Part shown: piece by piece, positions 41,346 through 54,155 of the stretch
Numbering within the stretch: position 1 is the first letter of the stretch
How the letters are laid out: every line of letters starts with the position of its first letter
From: Xenopus tropicalis
Lineage: Eukaryota; Chordata; Amphibia; Anura; Pipidae
NCBI RefSeq assembly: GCF_000004195.4
Contig: NC_030684.2
Span: 111,143,429-111,207,428 of the forward strand
Length of the DNA: 64,000 nucleotides
Direction of reading: 5' to 3'
Position numbers and translations under genes: made by a program
Notes under the pieces: model-generated
What the model was told of the DNA's origin: nothing
Seen by the model: the letters and a program-made list of their open reading frames with translations, nothing else
Databases searched by the model: none

Positions 41346-42526
41346 TACAGAGACAATCTTTGCAGTCACTTCAGAAATGACATGGTCCTACAGTCGCTGC
41401 TAATGTTCAAAGCATCTCCCTAACCGCTAAATCACTGCCCCACTGAGATCTCTCTAATGCATGTAGATTGTGTTACAATCAATTACCTAGATCTTAAGTG
41501 TGTTCTCTTCTCAACGACTAACCGTCTGACCACTGCTGGTAGCCTTCCAAGAAAAGCCACACAGATACATCCTAACATGTACCCTTTAAGCTTTATAGGC
41601 ATCCCTATCGCTAGGAAAAGGCACTTATGGGATAAAAATGTTAAGAGTGAGAGTCATGACCTAGGTAAATCTTTCTGCTGCCTCCTAGTACCAAATTTGC
41701 CATTTAAAACCGTAACTGTTAGATTTATGAGCTAGAAAAAACATTAGAAACTATTGTAGCCACCGATATGTATGTCATTGCTTACTGCAATGATATAAGC
41801 TCCATATAACAACAAATATAATCATTCAATTATACATGATTATGCTTCAATGTGCAACAGAGTTAATATTACCAACAGCCACCTGTAAAGGGAATATTCA
41901 CCAATTTGTCATACCATTTGCCAAAATAAGCATTTTGGAGATTCAGCAATGAGAGAGCTTCATTCAAAAACAATGTCATACTGCCATACTGCAGGCAAGA
42001 ATGTAGAATGAACCATCACAGGCTCATTTACAGCGAGTAGGGGTGCATGTTCTGAAAGCCCTAGGCGGGTTATCAATGTTGTGCTTCTTATAAACCTTAA
42101 CTTCTTCACTGCTAGTGTTTTGTGTTTCTGAGATTTTCATTTTGCACCGAACTGAAAATCCAGGACAAGCCACAGAGCAAAGCACAGACAGGCTTCCCCT
42201 GGACCTTCCTTACACATTCAGAATCACAAGCAAGTTAGGGGGACCATGTGCATCCCACCCCCTGAGAGAATCTCAACACTTTTTTTACTGCTGCTTTTTG
42301 CACATTCTGTAAATGCAAAGATTTATTTGTTAAGGAGCTATATGTAAATTCTGTGGGAGCAACTTGCAACATGCATAAGAACCCAGAGCCTTGCACCTTT
42401 GCACTATGCACCTTCTCCCTTCTTAATACATGAGCCTATCTGTATCAAAACTCCCCCATAAAAGTTTGCCATCTTACAAGCTAGCTTCTGTTTGGCTTTG
42501 CGTACTCATTATGAAGAGAGTTTTGC

Positions 42527-42552
42527 ATATATATATATATATATATATATAT
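42527..42552. repeat. (AT)n microsatellite
   Basis: About 13 AT units. Confidence 0.95.
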
Positions 42553-43139
42553 CACTCTTGTGATCATACTCCATCCAAGTTAAGTGTCTGCATTAAATAC
42601 AGTGGTAGGCAGTGCTATGTATAAGGTGTATCTTGACTTTCACTCAATCTATCGTGTCACACATTCAAACAGAAATATGTGTGAGCTGACAGGTTCTGTT
42701 TTTAAAGAACATGCAGTAGGTGGTTTAAGCCTTTGGCAAAAAACTGCCATAAAAACTTTGACATATGGATGAATGGATTGGAGCATGCTGTCACTTGCAT
42801 GGCCTGCAGGGGGGCAGCATGACTGCCTATGTACCTTTCTGTTTTGGGGGGAAATGAATGAAAGATAAATATAGCCTTCTAGAATCTTTGCCTCATAAGT
42901 CTACACTTTAGTCCTTCCATTATTACTTCAATATTGGTTTGCATATTTATCTTTTAATTTTCTCTCAGCTTTATTTAGCTGAAGGTTTATGCACCTATTG
43001 TGGTTTTTACTAGTTATACTGCTAAAGCACATAACTGGCCACACATCCCTTCTTAACTTGTGTGAACTACAACTCCCTGTAGTTGCACAGTTGTAATGTA
43101 TAGTAGTTTGCAGGAGGGCTTTGTGAGTAATATCCCTGC

Positions 43140-43890
43140 TCTAGGGTTACCTTCCCACTATCCAATCAGCCCACCCAGGTTCGTGTTCCAGGCAACTCGC
43201 CAGCATTTTCAGGCATGACCTTATTTGCATTTAAGACCTGAAACAATTTAGTTTAGTGAAAGTGGCAGGAGGAGGCTGAGGATTTATAACCTACATGTTT
43301 ATTTTAGATGTTGACTTGTGATGGAAATTGAGATGTAACTGTCAGACTGTCAGAATAGGGCCCCGAAGTATACATTAAACACTGTGTTCCTGATATCACA
43401 GAGAAGAGGCAGCTGATTGCAGGTAGGAGTTAATGTATTTTTTACATAACTGGCAGTATTTATATCTGCTGAGCATTAAGAAGTCGACTGAAGAGTATAT
43501 TTTGCCGATCTGACTTGGTAAAAGTAAATGCAAAATGAACACCTTTTAGCATTTAAATTCTTATGTCAGCCAGCTCATCAGAAAGGAGATGTAAGTTTCC
43601 AAGGCATGGTAGGGAGAGATGTGCCAGATAAATAAAAGTTTGTTCTGCCTAAGATAAAAGTTCTCTTTTACTTTGGTGATAAATTGTCTTTGCACAGCAG
43701 GGTCAGTGTTTTAAAAGCAGGGTTAATAACACTAATAGGTGATGGTTACAGAATAGAAAAAAATGTACTTGCTATGAAGGATATACCTTCATCTTCGAAA
43801 TGACCAGCTGCGAATAACTTCATTTGCATGGTAGTCATTGAAGGAATTATGGCCCAATTGATATGAAATAGCCTTGCCGTTCACAAAAAT
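43140..43890. promoter_or_regulatory. Candidate conserved block E with two octamer motifs
   Basis: Repeat-free overall. Exact octamer ATTTGCAT at 43223-43230 and 43822-43829, a CCAAT word at 43160, and a duplicated CTGTCAGA (43339-43353) that contains the MEIS hexamer in reverse. POU/SOX and MEIS input is an inference. Confidence 0.3.
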
Positions 43891-44784
43891 AACTAAATGC
43901 CAGGCCTTATAACATGGTTGATGTTGAATTATGATCATGTGAGCTCCACGTCTTTCATAAAAGCATTTTGATATTTGGTCTCAAACTTGGACTTTGTGTT
44001 TGACCTAAGATGACCTGTGTACACCCTCAAGTATGGGCTTTTCAGAAGCACATATCAAGCATATTTGCTCTAGATAGAACCGAGTTTTCCTGCCAGTCTC
44101 CATTCTTTCTAAACAGTATGAAAAGATTAGGGACAAAGGTGAGGTCACAGGTTAAGTCTGCAGGGGATGCAGAAACATGTCAGACATGTTTAGGAGACAG
44201 GAAGCTTGGGGAAGGTCTCCTGAGGACTGCTTTCCATTCCCGTCTGAATCATCTACATGACATTGTGCAAACTCCAGGTTTCCAGACACAGAATAAGTAG
44301 AAAATGGTCAGAACTCACTCTGAATATACTCAAACAGAAATGACCGTCTACCAAATATTTTGTACCATTCATTACAATTTTCGAGTTTCCTGTCCTGTGA
44401 GTTGCAGGCTTCTGTCAGCCTTGAATGTATTTCTGTCTTCAAAGATATCAGTTAAGAAATCATCTCCATGCCCCCTCATGCAGATTTAATCATTTAAAGC
44501 TTTTATTTTACCTCCAGAATAATATTTATGGCTTTGTGCTACAAATGTAGGGCACTGTGTTGTGTCCCACAAGGGCATCTCTGTGGAGAAGTCTTTAAGG
44601 ATTCCTCATCCTTTTTTTCCAATTTCTTTTTTGTAGTCTTAGCACAAAATGCCTGCACACCCAAGCACTGATTTGTCTGTTAGTTGGGTCCCTGGGGCCA
44701 TCCCACAGATTTCTGCTTCTCTGGAAGTTGCAGCTGTAAATCTAGGGGAAAAAAAAGAAAAGAAAGGAATGTAGTTTGTACGAA

Positions 44785-45425
44785 TGGTTGTGTACCTTTA
44801 GTGTGAGTTCAGAGCAGCAGCAGCAGCTGCAATGCTAACTTTGTATGTGACAGTACAAAAGAGAGCAAGCTGAAAAGCGAGTCAGCAAGCGTCAGGACAA
44901 AAGCAAGGATCGGCTAACACAGCAGCACAGCAACACATGGCCTGACTAATTTATGAGCAAAAAACTGCTCTTCCCTGGGCAAACCAAGGCTGAGAGGCTG
45001 CTGCAGATCTAGGAAGTTTTCATTGACTCCTCCAGCATCACTGCAGCCACGAGAGATCATTTTCAGTTTGAACTATATCAGGGTCTACGCTTAATCAATA
45101 CACTATTGGAAAAAGAATTAATTACTAAAGCAGAATAAAACAGCTGCATTTTAAACGAAGGATCCATCACTCCTCTAATCTTTCAGTTACAGAAGCCACA
45201 GCAAGGTTCATTTTGGCTCTTATAATGAGGAGCTCTGAGAATTTCCCTATCAGTTCTCTTAGGATTATGTATTAGGTTTATTCTCTCCCTGCTGTTTTGT
45301 CAAGAGTACAACTTATTTCAACATGCTAAATGGGGCGGGGGAGAAAGCAGGGCGTTAACATACAGGAATGTCAGAGAAAACCACTGGTGTTTATGTTGGG
45401 AGCAATGGACTTTATCAGCCTCATT
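44785..45425. promoter_or_regulatory. Candidate conserved intronic enhancer F
   Basis: The longest clean block in intron 7: no repeats, even composition, GCAGCAGCAGCAGCTGC, TGTGACAGTAC (MEIS hexamer), GACTAATTTATGAGC, TTAATCAATA and GAATTAATTACTAAAG. The texture is typical of deeply conserved noncoding elements near developmental genes. Confidence 0.4.
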
Positions 45426-46194
45426 TTGCTGCGTCTTTTTTTTATCACTGGTAATATAATTATTATTAATTGCCGGGACAGAAAGAACTGATTTCTTGCT
45501 CGTTGTGAACTTTTACATCTTGTTGTAAATATAGAAAGTGTTGTGCAAACACAAGAACAATTTAAGTCCACATTTTTAATGGTATTGGGGAATGACTGGC
45601 AGATAAAGGCGTACAGATTTCTGCACATAGATTGTCTTCCTCAACAGGCATAAACATATTTAATTTTGGGATCTGGGGCATTTTGGGGTGCTGCATACTG
45701 CTCTGTGGTGTTCAAATATTAAGATCATCCTGTAGTTTTGAATACAAACTCCTTTTCCCTCTGGAAAAGTTACATATAACTGTAATACTAAGTGCAGGTT
45801 TATGGCACGTTTCTGCATATTATCAGCATACCAAATTACTCATTAAAACGCATGCTCTTTTTAATGCATCCTTGTTATATAGGATTACAAAGAATCAAAG
45901 GCATATTACATCTTCAACTATGGGCGGTTTACCAACTGGGCCACTTGGGTACTAATATATTACTAATGAGTTGTACTCTTCTATTCCAGGAATATCAGAG
46001 AATACTTAGAAATAAATGAAAATCTGCATGTCTTGGCACCTTGCACCACAAGGTACGCCCTCTTTGCCACTGTACACTTACAGTCTCAGAATTAAAAAAG
46101 CTCATTACCATTCAGAAATCTGAGGGTGATTTTGGTGAGCTTGCAGTAACTTTAGGTTGGCAGGCACTTGAAAGGGTTGTAGCTAATTCTTAGA

Positions 46195-46480
46195 GATACC
46201 CATTTTTGCTCTCTGCGTGAAAGGGAGGCGGTCTATAGCAAATTGGTGCAGTTTGCTCTGCTAATTTTCATGCTCATTCCAATTAATTTAACACAACCCA
46301 GATTCCTTCCTCAGGCTCATCCTAATTAGCCAGGCAACACCTAAGACAAGTTCTGTTTAATAACACAGAGGAAGCCCTGTTTGCGAGCGAATTGGATGCT
46401 AATAAAGATATTCACTGGTATGGTTTGATATCTGATGTCAATTATAGTATGTAATTTAGAGGTCTCCCGTGTGCGTGGTG
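46195..46480. promoter_or_regulatory. Candidate conserved intronic enhancer G
   Basis: Repeat-free, dense in homeodomain-type words: GCTAATTTTCATGC, CCAATTAATTT, CCTAATTAGCC, TGCTAATAAAG and GTCAATTATAG. Conservation is inferred. Confidence 0.4.
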
Positions 46481-49094
46481 TGATGTAGGAAGCAAGCAGC
46501 GGGACACTGTCCTATATTTGATTTCACTGACGGAACCAAACCCACCTTTGGGACCAATTAGTGTTATTTTTCTGGTGTGGATTCTTGGATTGTTCATTTA
46601 TTCTACCGTAATGAACTGGGAGTATCTGATAAAGAGTCACAAACTGTGTGAAGCCTTCTGAGAGCTCTGAACCTTATCACATAAAGAGAAAGCATTGATG
46701 TATATCACATAGAAGCATTTACTCCAGATCTCCACCTTTTTGTTGTTGTCTCCCCCCTCATTTAGTTCATTTTTGTCCTGCAGAATAAAAGGGAACTGCG
46801 GATTGAAAAACTGGACTGGGGAGGGCATGGTGAGGGACATACTTTGTGGTAAATATATCAATCTGCCATATCATGTCCCTGGGTCAAGTGAGACCCTTGC
46901 ACACCTAATAATAGGATAGCATTAGAAGGGCCTTTTTATTTTTAAGTATTTGTAAACATACTGATTTCATGCAACATATTTTAAGTAATTATCAACATTA
47001 TATATCATGTCAGAACCAAATCCAGGCCAAACCATGCAGAATGCTGCAATGGATCTGTTAGGATAGTAGCAGCAGTGGATGTAGAGATAACCCCTGTATA
47101 CTTACCTCTAGACATATGCTGCAGCTTTGGCATGGTGGGATGGTATTAAGGTTAAAAAGAAAGCAATGATCCAGTCTTTATAATAAAAAGGAATATATAG
47201 ATATTTTATATTTCAAATTAAAGGATAGGCAAAATGCTATTTCAACATTATTATTATGTAGTTATGCTTAGCAAAGGTGTATATAGGTATATACTGTCCC
47301 TTCATGGGTAAGAAATCATTCAAGATATCTTTCTGTGGCAGTGAATAGAAAAAGCCACAGGGAGTGACAAAGCATCCAATGTAGTATTGAACGCTAGTAA
47401 AAGAATCTCAGCACAATATCTCTTTTTTATTTATTTTTCTATGTTTTACTCTATGAAAGAATTGAAGAAATATGTAGTAAGCTATGTATTGATACATATT
47501 ATTCCTTACATTTATACTGGTTTTTTTTTGCAAGTTTTTGCAAAACTCAGTTCTCCTTAGGCTGTTTGATGGTAAACATTTCTTTCCATGCCAAGATTGT
47601 GAGGTATCTAGTCAGTGATGCTGGTCTAATGGCATTTTCAGTTGTTTTAACAACATTCTTTGATTAGAAAATGCTCTACTGGATTTCCATATGCAGCTCT
47701 AGGCAAAGTGCTGAATGGAATCATTTGTGTTCTGGAGCAGGCCAATATTTATGTGAAAAACCAAAACCTGATACCACAACTTAAGGCAAATGTATTTGTA
47801 CAAATCTAGTTATAGACTTCGACCCTTTTACAGTAGGGTAGTCATCATTAAACTACTTCCAAGTGCAAATATTTATACAAAGATATTTGCACTAAGGTTT
47901 CAGCCAGAGTATAGCATGTGCACCTTATATATTTGCACAGAAATTATTGGTGCCTAAAATATGTGTTCCAGGCTATTGCTTGTTTGAGCTTGATGATAGG
48001 CAGAGATATTATGTGCTGGTATCAGTCTGAGGATTTAAATAATTGAGTGGTACAATCACTGGTCTTTGGGGAGACCTGCATTCTAGTACCATGTCAGCCC
48101 TTATCATATTGGTCAAGTCATTCTTCCCCTGCTGAATCTAGCATATTTAGGGATCTACCATGCCTAAAATGTTTTCTTGGGTCAGTATTGTCACTTCCTG
48201 GCATTCCCATTGCTTACAGTAGAAGATAGCAGGAGGCATTCTGGAGAGTGTCTTCACCAAGTTCATTAAGACTGAAGTCATTGCAGTAGGAGCTATGGGA
48301 TTACCAGCTAAAGTTACAAGGCCCCTACACGAGTTACCATACTTGCGGTTGTTGATCAAATAGGAAATGTTTTCATTACAAATGGTCTTGCCCCCAGTCA
48401 CATTAGGTTACTCTGCCCAAATGTAATGGCCCCTCTCCTGAGTTTCCTAGCAAGTGTATCCAGCTGCTACATGTGTTTAATTGAAAAGAGAGCTTTTAGC
48501 AAGGATCTTGGGACAAGCAAGTAACAACATGGGTTACCTTTAACCATGTAAAATCCATGTATTAGGTTAGAAGCCAACATAATTCCTATTACATACTGCA
48601 TAAATAAATTAAGCATAATGAAAAAAATACTGCAGTAACATCACTTCAATACAAAGCCATGATTTCAGTACTTGAGCTCTCAAAGGTAAACCACAGTAGC
48701 AGCTGGGGTCACCACAAGGAAATAATGGTTTTTAGAGGTTTATGCTTTGATAACAAAATTGTCTGGTGTGCCCTGGTGTCTTTTGTGGGGGAATTTGTGG
48801 TCCAGGCAGTGAAGCTGTTGCTCCCTGGCTCCCATTATTGGCAGAGTCCATTCAGTTCTCCTAATCCTCTAAAGAAATGAAGGAATGTCAGAATCAAGTT
48901 GCCTGAAGCAGTGACAGCATGCAATAAGAACAGGAACTTTGCATCTGCAACAAGTACTTCATCAGGGTTTAAGAGATTAGCTGGTAATTTGAAATGACGT
49001 TATAAAACACCCATGTTTGTTTGCTTTGAAATTTATGATGATACATTTGCGTTAAATCTGTTTCTTACACAAAAATTAAAACCAGTTTAAAGAA

Positions 49095-49119
49095 CTGCCT
49101 GCCTGCCTGCCTGCCTGCT
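49095..49119. repeat. (CTGC)n microsatellite
   Basis: Six tandem CTGC units. Confidence 0.95.
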
Positions 49120-49689
49120 TGTAACTGTTCTGGTGTCTGGCTATCTGAAATTTTCCATTGAAGTCACATGAATCAGTGTATGTAGGAAAGACACTGATAT
49201 AGATGCTGGTAAGAATCTAGTTCATCTACCATATCTCTCTGAAGTCTGCTGACCCTAGTGTTTTGTAAAGTCTTTGATATACTCTAGGTTTCTTTTATTA
49301 ACCTTATTTGCTACTAAGACGTTAGGCCTATTAGCAATGATGGGGTAAAGCATAAATAATAAAACTTGCGACAGATATGAATAGTTTCATTATTATGTTC
49401 TAAATTGTACCAAAGGTATTTTAGCAGTAGCTCTTTTTAGGAAGGTTTATATACTGTATCCTACAAGAAACATGAACTGGCTATTTATTCCCTTTGTAAA
49501 AAAGAGTGTACAAAGGGGAATGACTCATAATGTATGGGTCCTTTAAGACTGAAAGTCTGTATGTGAGTTTGAATGGTTGTGAACGGCGTTAGCAGCAATG
49601 CCTCGCATGGGACCAAAGCAGGACATTATCGGAAGCTTGGGATTGTGCATTGTGCAGAGCAAGCACAGTTGAATCTGAGAGCTGAGACT

Positions 49690-49960
49690 AGGATGGACAT
49701 TAGTATCTGCTTAATAGAATCTGAGTGATAACTATGCATAATTGAGCACTGAGAGGTCACTAAAATGAAAAATTAGAGTCCCATTAAAGGGTTTTTATTG
49801 CCAAGAGCTGCAGAGAAAGGTTGAAGGAACAGACTGCAAAAAGCCATCTATTCCCAAGAGAAGATGTCTCTTTTTGAACCCAAATCCACTAGTCTTTGAG
49901 TAAAATCCCCCTTAGAGAGCCAAAATTCTTCTGTTCCGGATATCATATATTGCGCTTCTA
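49690..49960. promoter_or_regulatory. Candidate conserved intronic element H
   Basis: Repeat-free with TATGCATAATTGAGC, a CATTAAAGGGTTTTTATTGCC (HOX-type TTTATTG) stretch and an even-composition tail. Assigned on appearance. Confidence 0.3.
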
Positions 49961-50654
49961 GAATACCATTGTTTGCAGTAGATAAAACCTGTTGAATATT
50001 ACAGGGCTTGGGCTTGCTGCTGATGGGCCTTTAGTCTAATGGAAACCCCAAGGTTATTTTGGAGGTCCACTATCTGCTGAAATGAGTACCAAAGTTTTAT
50101 AAATATTTTAACTTGAAAAGCTAAACCTTATATTTTCAGCTTATGTACCATCCCACAATAAAATTTGATTAGTAATTTATTCATTTACAGTACATGGCAA
50201 CTGCCTTCATCAGAATTAATTATAAGCATCCCAGTGCTATGAGCTACTTTGACAGATGTAACTTCACATTCTGCTAATGTTGAGATGATTTCTAAACACC
50301 CTATACTTAGCCTTGCAACACCCAGAGCATACTGAGCATGTGCAGTATCACTGGCACCCAAAGAATGGCCTGACAAGATCAGAAGATGGGGAGTTGCTAT
50401 GGACAACTTTGAATCCATAGGTTATTATTATTATAGGGCTGCTGAACTTCTGGGCTTGTACACTAATTTCAGGTTATGGAATACAGCTAAATATTGCTGT
50501 AAGGAATCTACATATTATAGGTTTTTTTTATTAACCATCACACCAAAAATTCAGTGTTAAAATACATAGATGGGCAAGGGAAACACGAAGGTTTTGCATT
50601 ATCCTTCTACCTGTTTATTTTCATTTTATGTAACTGGTTTGTTTTAGTTTGTAT

Positions 50655-50722
50655 TTTTCCTTCAATCCATTGTACAATAATGCAGAATATGTTGGTGTAT
50701 AAATAAATGATATGAATAATTT
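50655..50722 (+). repeat. LINE/SINE 3'-tail fragment
   Basis: ttgtacaataatgcagaata then tgttggtgtataaataaatg, the forward tail of the family described at 17565. Confidence 0.55.
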
Positions 50723-51689
50723 TGTATTGTTCAGGACCCCTTACCTAACCCTCCGAAGTTGCTATATCCTGTTACACTGACTATAGTCAGAAAGGTAGAA
50801 GAACACTTAGAAGGATTTGGCTGAAGTATTTGTTTGAATTTAAATACATGCCCCCTACAGATAACAAGTGGTGTTCATTTGTCATACAGCCTAATGTAGA
50901 ATTCTTCACACTCCCTCTCCGTTTGTTGCTGCACTCCCAGTCAGTGCCTGCTTTAGAGTGGTAGGACTGTCAGTGCTTGTTATTGTACTCTCTTGAAGTT
51001 TTACAGAGTAATATATTTTTTCCAGAGCTGTGGAACATACCTATGGTAGTTCTTTCCCAGGATATTTCATCATACTGTAGATTATACACAGATAGTGTCA
51101 GTCCAACATACTGCTTGCTCATCAGAAAAGCCAGAAACCCAGAATATTTATTTTTTTATATACTGGTCTGCACTGCAACAGATGGCATCTTATTAAATTA
51201 AAGACTATTCTAATCTGTTCCGAGTGTTCATGTACATGAGGTACTTGTGAATATCTCCAGTTTTGGTGAGGGATATTTTTGTCTAAGGTAACCTCAAAAA
51301 AAAAATTTAAGTCATCAGTATTGACGGTGTCCGTATGCTCATGTGTACACATTTGGGTAAATGATATATTTAAATTCTTGCTGTGGTGGCTTTCTTTCTC
51401 TTTTATTTTGCGCCTTGGCTTGTCAGCTTCATATAGGCCAGTGAGAACTATGGCAGCAAAAAAAAAAGTCAGTTTCTACATTCCTACCCATCTGTCTTCC
51501 GAATGTATTATATTTATATTCAGCAATTTCACCCCTTTCAATTTACACTGTACAGCATTTGTGCCCCAAATTTACTTAGGATTACTGACAATCTTTTATG
51601 TTCCCAATAAACAAGTACCAGTGTTTTTTATGATATATCTAACCCTTTTACTGCCAGAGGGAGATGCTCATTGCTAAGCTGTCAATAAA

Positions 51690-52345
51690 AGGCTTTATGA
51701 CATTCGATTACAAATACCTTTCCAAAGGCTGTCTTACCAAGAACCTGAAATTTTAAACATCATCACAGGGCAGCAGGAATAAGAATTCTTCCAGGAAACT
51801 ATATAGCTCTTGTTATGCCTCTTAATTATAAGATACTGTACAAATTATGGTGTGAGCTTATAATCAGGTTTGGTCAGCCTGAGGCTCGTGATAAGATTGA
51901 ATCGATTTGAAATAAGTGTTATTTGGTTTGTTAAGAGGCTCTTTAGTGGCCGTTTAATGTTAGGTTAAAATGTTGTCTTCATAATGCTGAAGTGGTGTGA
52001 AGACCTTGAGAGGTTGTAGTGGTTTGGATTTGTGGGTAAATCCTTTATAATTACATTTTAGGCGTGTTTAATAATCTGGTTATATTGGATTAGTATTCTG
52101 TCCTAAAATGTTGGGATGATATTAGTCTGCAAAAATGTTTTGTCATTGTAAGGTCTTAATAATTTGGGAGCAGTGTGAGGCCAGGCTAATTTCAGTGCTG
52201 ATCCCTTATGTAGTGTGAATGGAAACCCCTTTCAGAGCAAAGCATGAGGTCCCTTTAGTGGAGAGCCTGTGTAAATAGCTGGAAGTTAACAAAGGAGCAG
52301 CCTCCTGCAGCTCCCAGCTCCCAACCTATTTGGGGAATGAATGTG
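51690..52345. promoter_or_regulatory. Candidate conserved intronic element I
   Basis: Repeat-free 650-bp block with TTAATTATAAG, GATTGAATCGATTTG and GGCTAATTTCAG words and a GC-richer 3' end (cctcctgcagctcccagctcc). Stops at the C12A8 run. Confidence 0.33.
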
Positions 52346-52498
52346 CTAAATGCTTCTTATGCCGCCTGAAAAACCTGGGACAAAAAGCAGCATAAAACCC
52401 CTTTCTCCTCTGTTCTCTCTCCTTAGTCCCATCTTTCGGTTTGTCCCCCTGGGGGGGTTGGGTATTTGAAGCTAGTATAAGCTTCGGAAGAGATGCTT

Positions 52499-52518
52499 CC
52501 CCCCCCCCCCAAAAAAAA
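52499..52518. repeat. C12A8 homopolymer pair
   Basis: Twelve C followed directly by eight A, with a G7 run 45 bp upstream. Explains the open frame on the - strand here. Confidence 0.9.
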
Positions 52519-53433
52519 GTGCTCTTTTGAGTGTGAAGAAGGTACAATCGTCACCCCTCCCTTTCAGTGTCACAAAACCCACACAGTTAGTAAATGTTGC
52601 ATGTAAACTTTGCTAGGTCATCTGTTCTCTGGGCTAGTGGTCAGCGCAAATCACAGGCAAATTTCACTCTAACATGTTGGGCTGTTTAGCACAGCAGGGT
52701 CCCACGTAGGGGGTGCGTAAATATTAGTAAGTCTATCATGTCATTGTTACCCTCCTTCATATTAACAGATTTATATTAAACAGAAATAAAGGCTACACAA
52801 AATACGTGAAATATATTTATAATGAACAGAAAGATGTACATCGAAAGATGCTTAAAAAGGGACTTTATATACATTATACTGACCAAAAGATACGTACTTA
52901 TGTCTTTGTTCATTAAAAATGTTTTTAAGAAAAACATTGCTAATTAGTGTATTGACGAGGTTGTTCTTTATTGGCTACATGTGGTTTTGTGGTTTCATTG
53001 TTTTTCTATAGCTCTATGGTTTTAGAATATAGTGGGGAATGTTTTTCAGAGTGTATATGAATGGTAAAGAAACACAGTTAAATATTGTTAGCATTATAAC
53101 TGGGGCTCATAATTAAATATTTATAATATACTCCCTGGATTTTTCAGCTAGTAATACAAGGGTTACAAACAATGCATACAGACTTTGAAAGATACAGAGG
53201 GTAGAGATAATGATATATCACCTAAAGCTAAATAATAATGGATTGGGAGGTTAATCCTATTTTAAAGATGAGTAAATTCCATAAAGATGCGTTCACACTT
53301 TATAGCTGTGACTTTAAATATCCTTTAATATTTATTTTTATAAGAGGTATTAACTCCATTGTATACATTCAGATTGTTAGAATAATTGCTGCAGAAAGCT
53401 TACATACTTCTAGAGGTGGAATCATAAAAGGGG

Positions 53434-53625
53434 CACTATCATGAAAACAAACACTTTTCTAAACTTCTGTAATAATAAGTAATAGGTTACTATTCACAAT
53501 CCCTCTTAGCAACCTGTCTCTACATGTAGGCTTTGTGTGAGTCATTTATTAAAGACACTGTATTATTAGAGATAACAAATATTTATAAAGTGCCAATATA
53601 TTTCAGCAGAGTAGTACAATAGAAG
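53434..53625. repeat. Composite of frog repeat fragments
   Basis: aaaggggcactatcatgaaa resembles a T2-type MITE start; aaatatttataaagtgccaa and tatatttcagcagagtagta is a reverse copy of the LINE/SINE tail family. Confidence 0.4.
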
Positions 53626-54060
53626 GGTGTATACATCAATAATATGATCAACATTTAGCTTAAATCAAGTTCACCACTAAGCCTGCATGTTAAGGGAAAT
53701 ATTTTTGAGAGGGGGATAGCTCAAACCTACATGCATAGCAATGACTACCAAAATTTACTGTTCCAATCATTTGGGCTATGCAGGTATCCAGAGGGAGATG
53801 GAGCAACTACTACCTCCTCCCTTCACTTAAGGTAATGGGGTTCCTTGGCGATCAGATCTCAGTAAAGAGCTGCTAACTGTGACATTATTATATTATATGT
53901 GTGCCTCAGAATGGTTGGCACAGCGGATATTAACTGCAGGTTATACACATTTTTACTTGAACAACCACCTTTACTGATGTGTAATATTAAATATTAATGT
54001 CCAGCCAAAAATGTTTTTTGTTATATGAAAGAAAAAGTAATTCAGCTCTTCTTTGACCAT

Positions 54061-54155
54061 GACTCCAATTCCCACAATGCCCTGCATGTTCTGAGATTAA
54101 CAGGCCCGAGGAGGAGAATAACAGAAGTGTGCAAAGCATTGTGGGTACTGGAGTC
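54061..54155. repeat. Inverted repeat with ZNF143-like arms
   Basis: Arms gactccaattcccacaatgc (54061-54080) and gcattgtgggtactggagtc (54136-54155) pair at 18 of 20 positions across a 55-bp loop. The arm resembles the ZNF143/STAF motif ACTACAATTCCCAGAATGC. May be a short MITE or a dispersed promoter-type repeat. Confidence 0.65.

Noticed and set aside
42800..42822. CTCF-like word CCTGCAGGGGGGCAGC
   Set aside because: Needs a one-base insertion relative to the CTCF core, so the match is poor.
45632..45955. 107-codon open frame
   Set aside because: No recognisable domain, AT-rich, no splice or promoter context.
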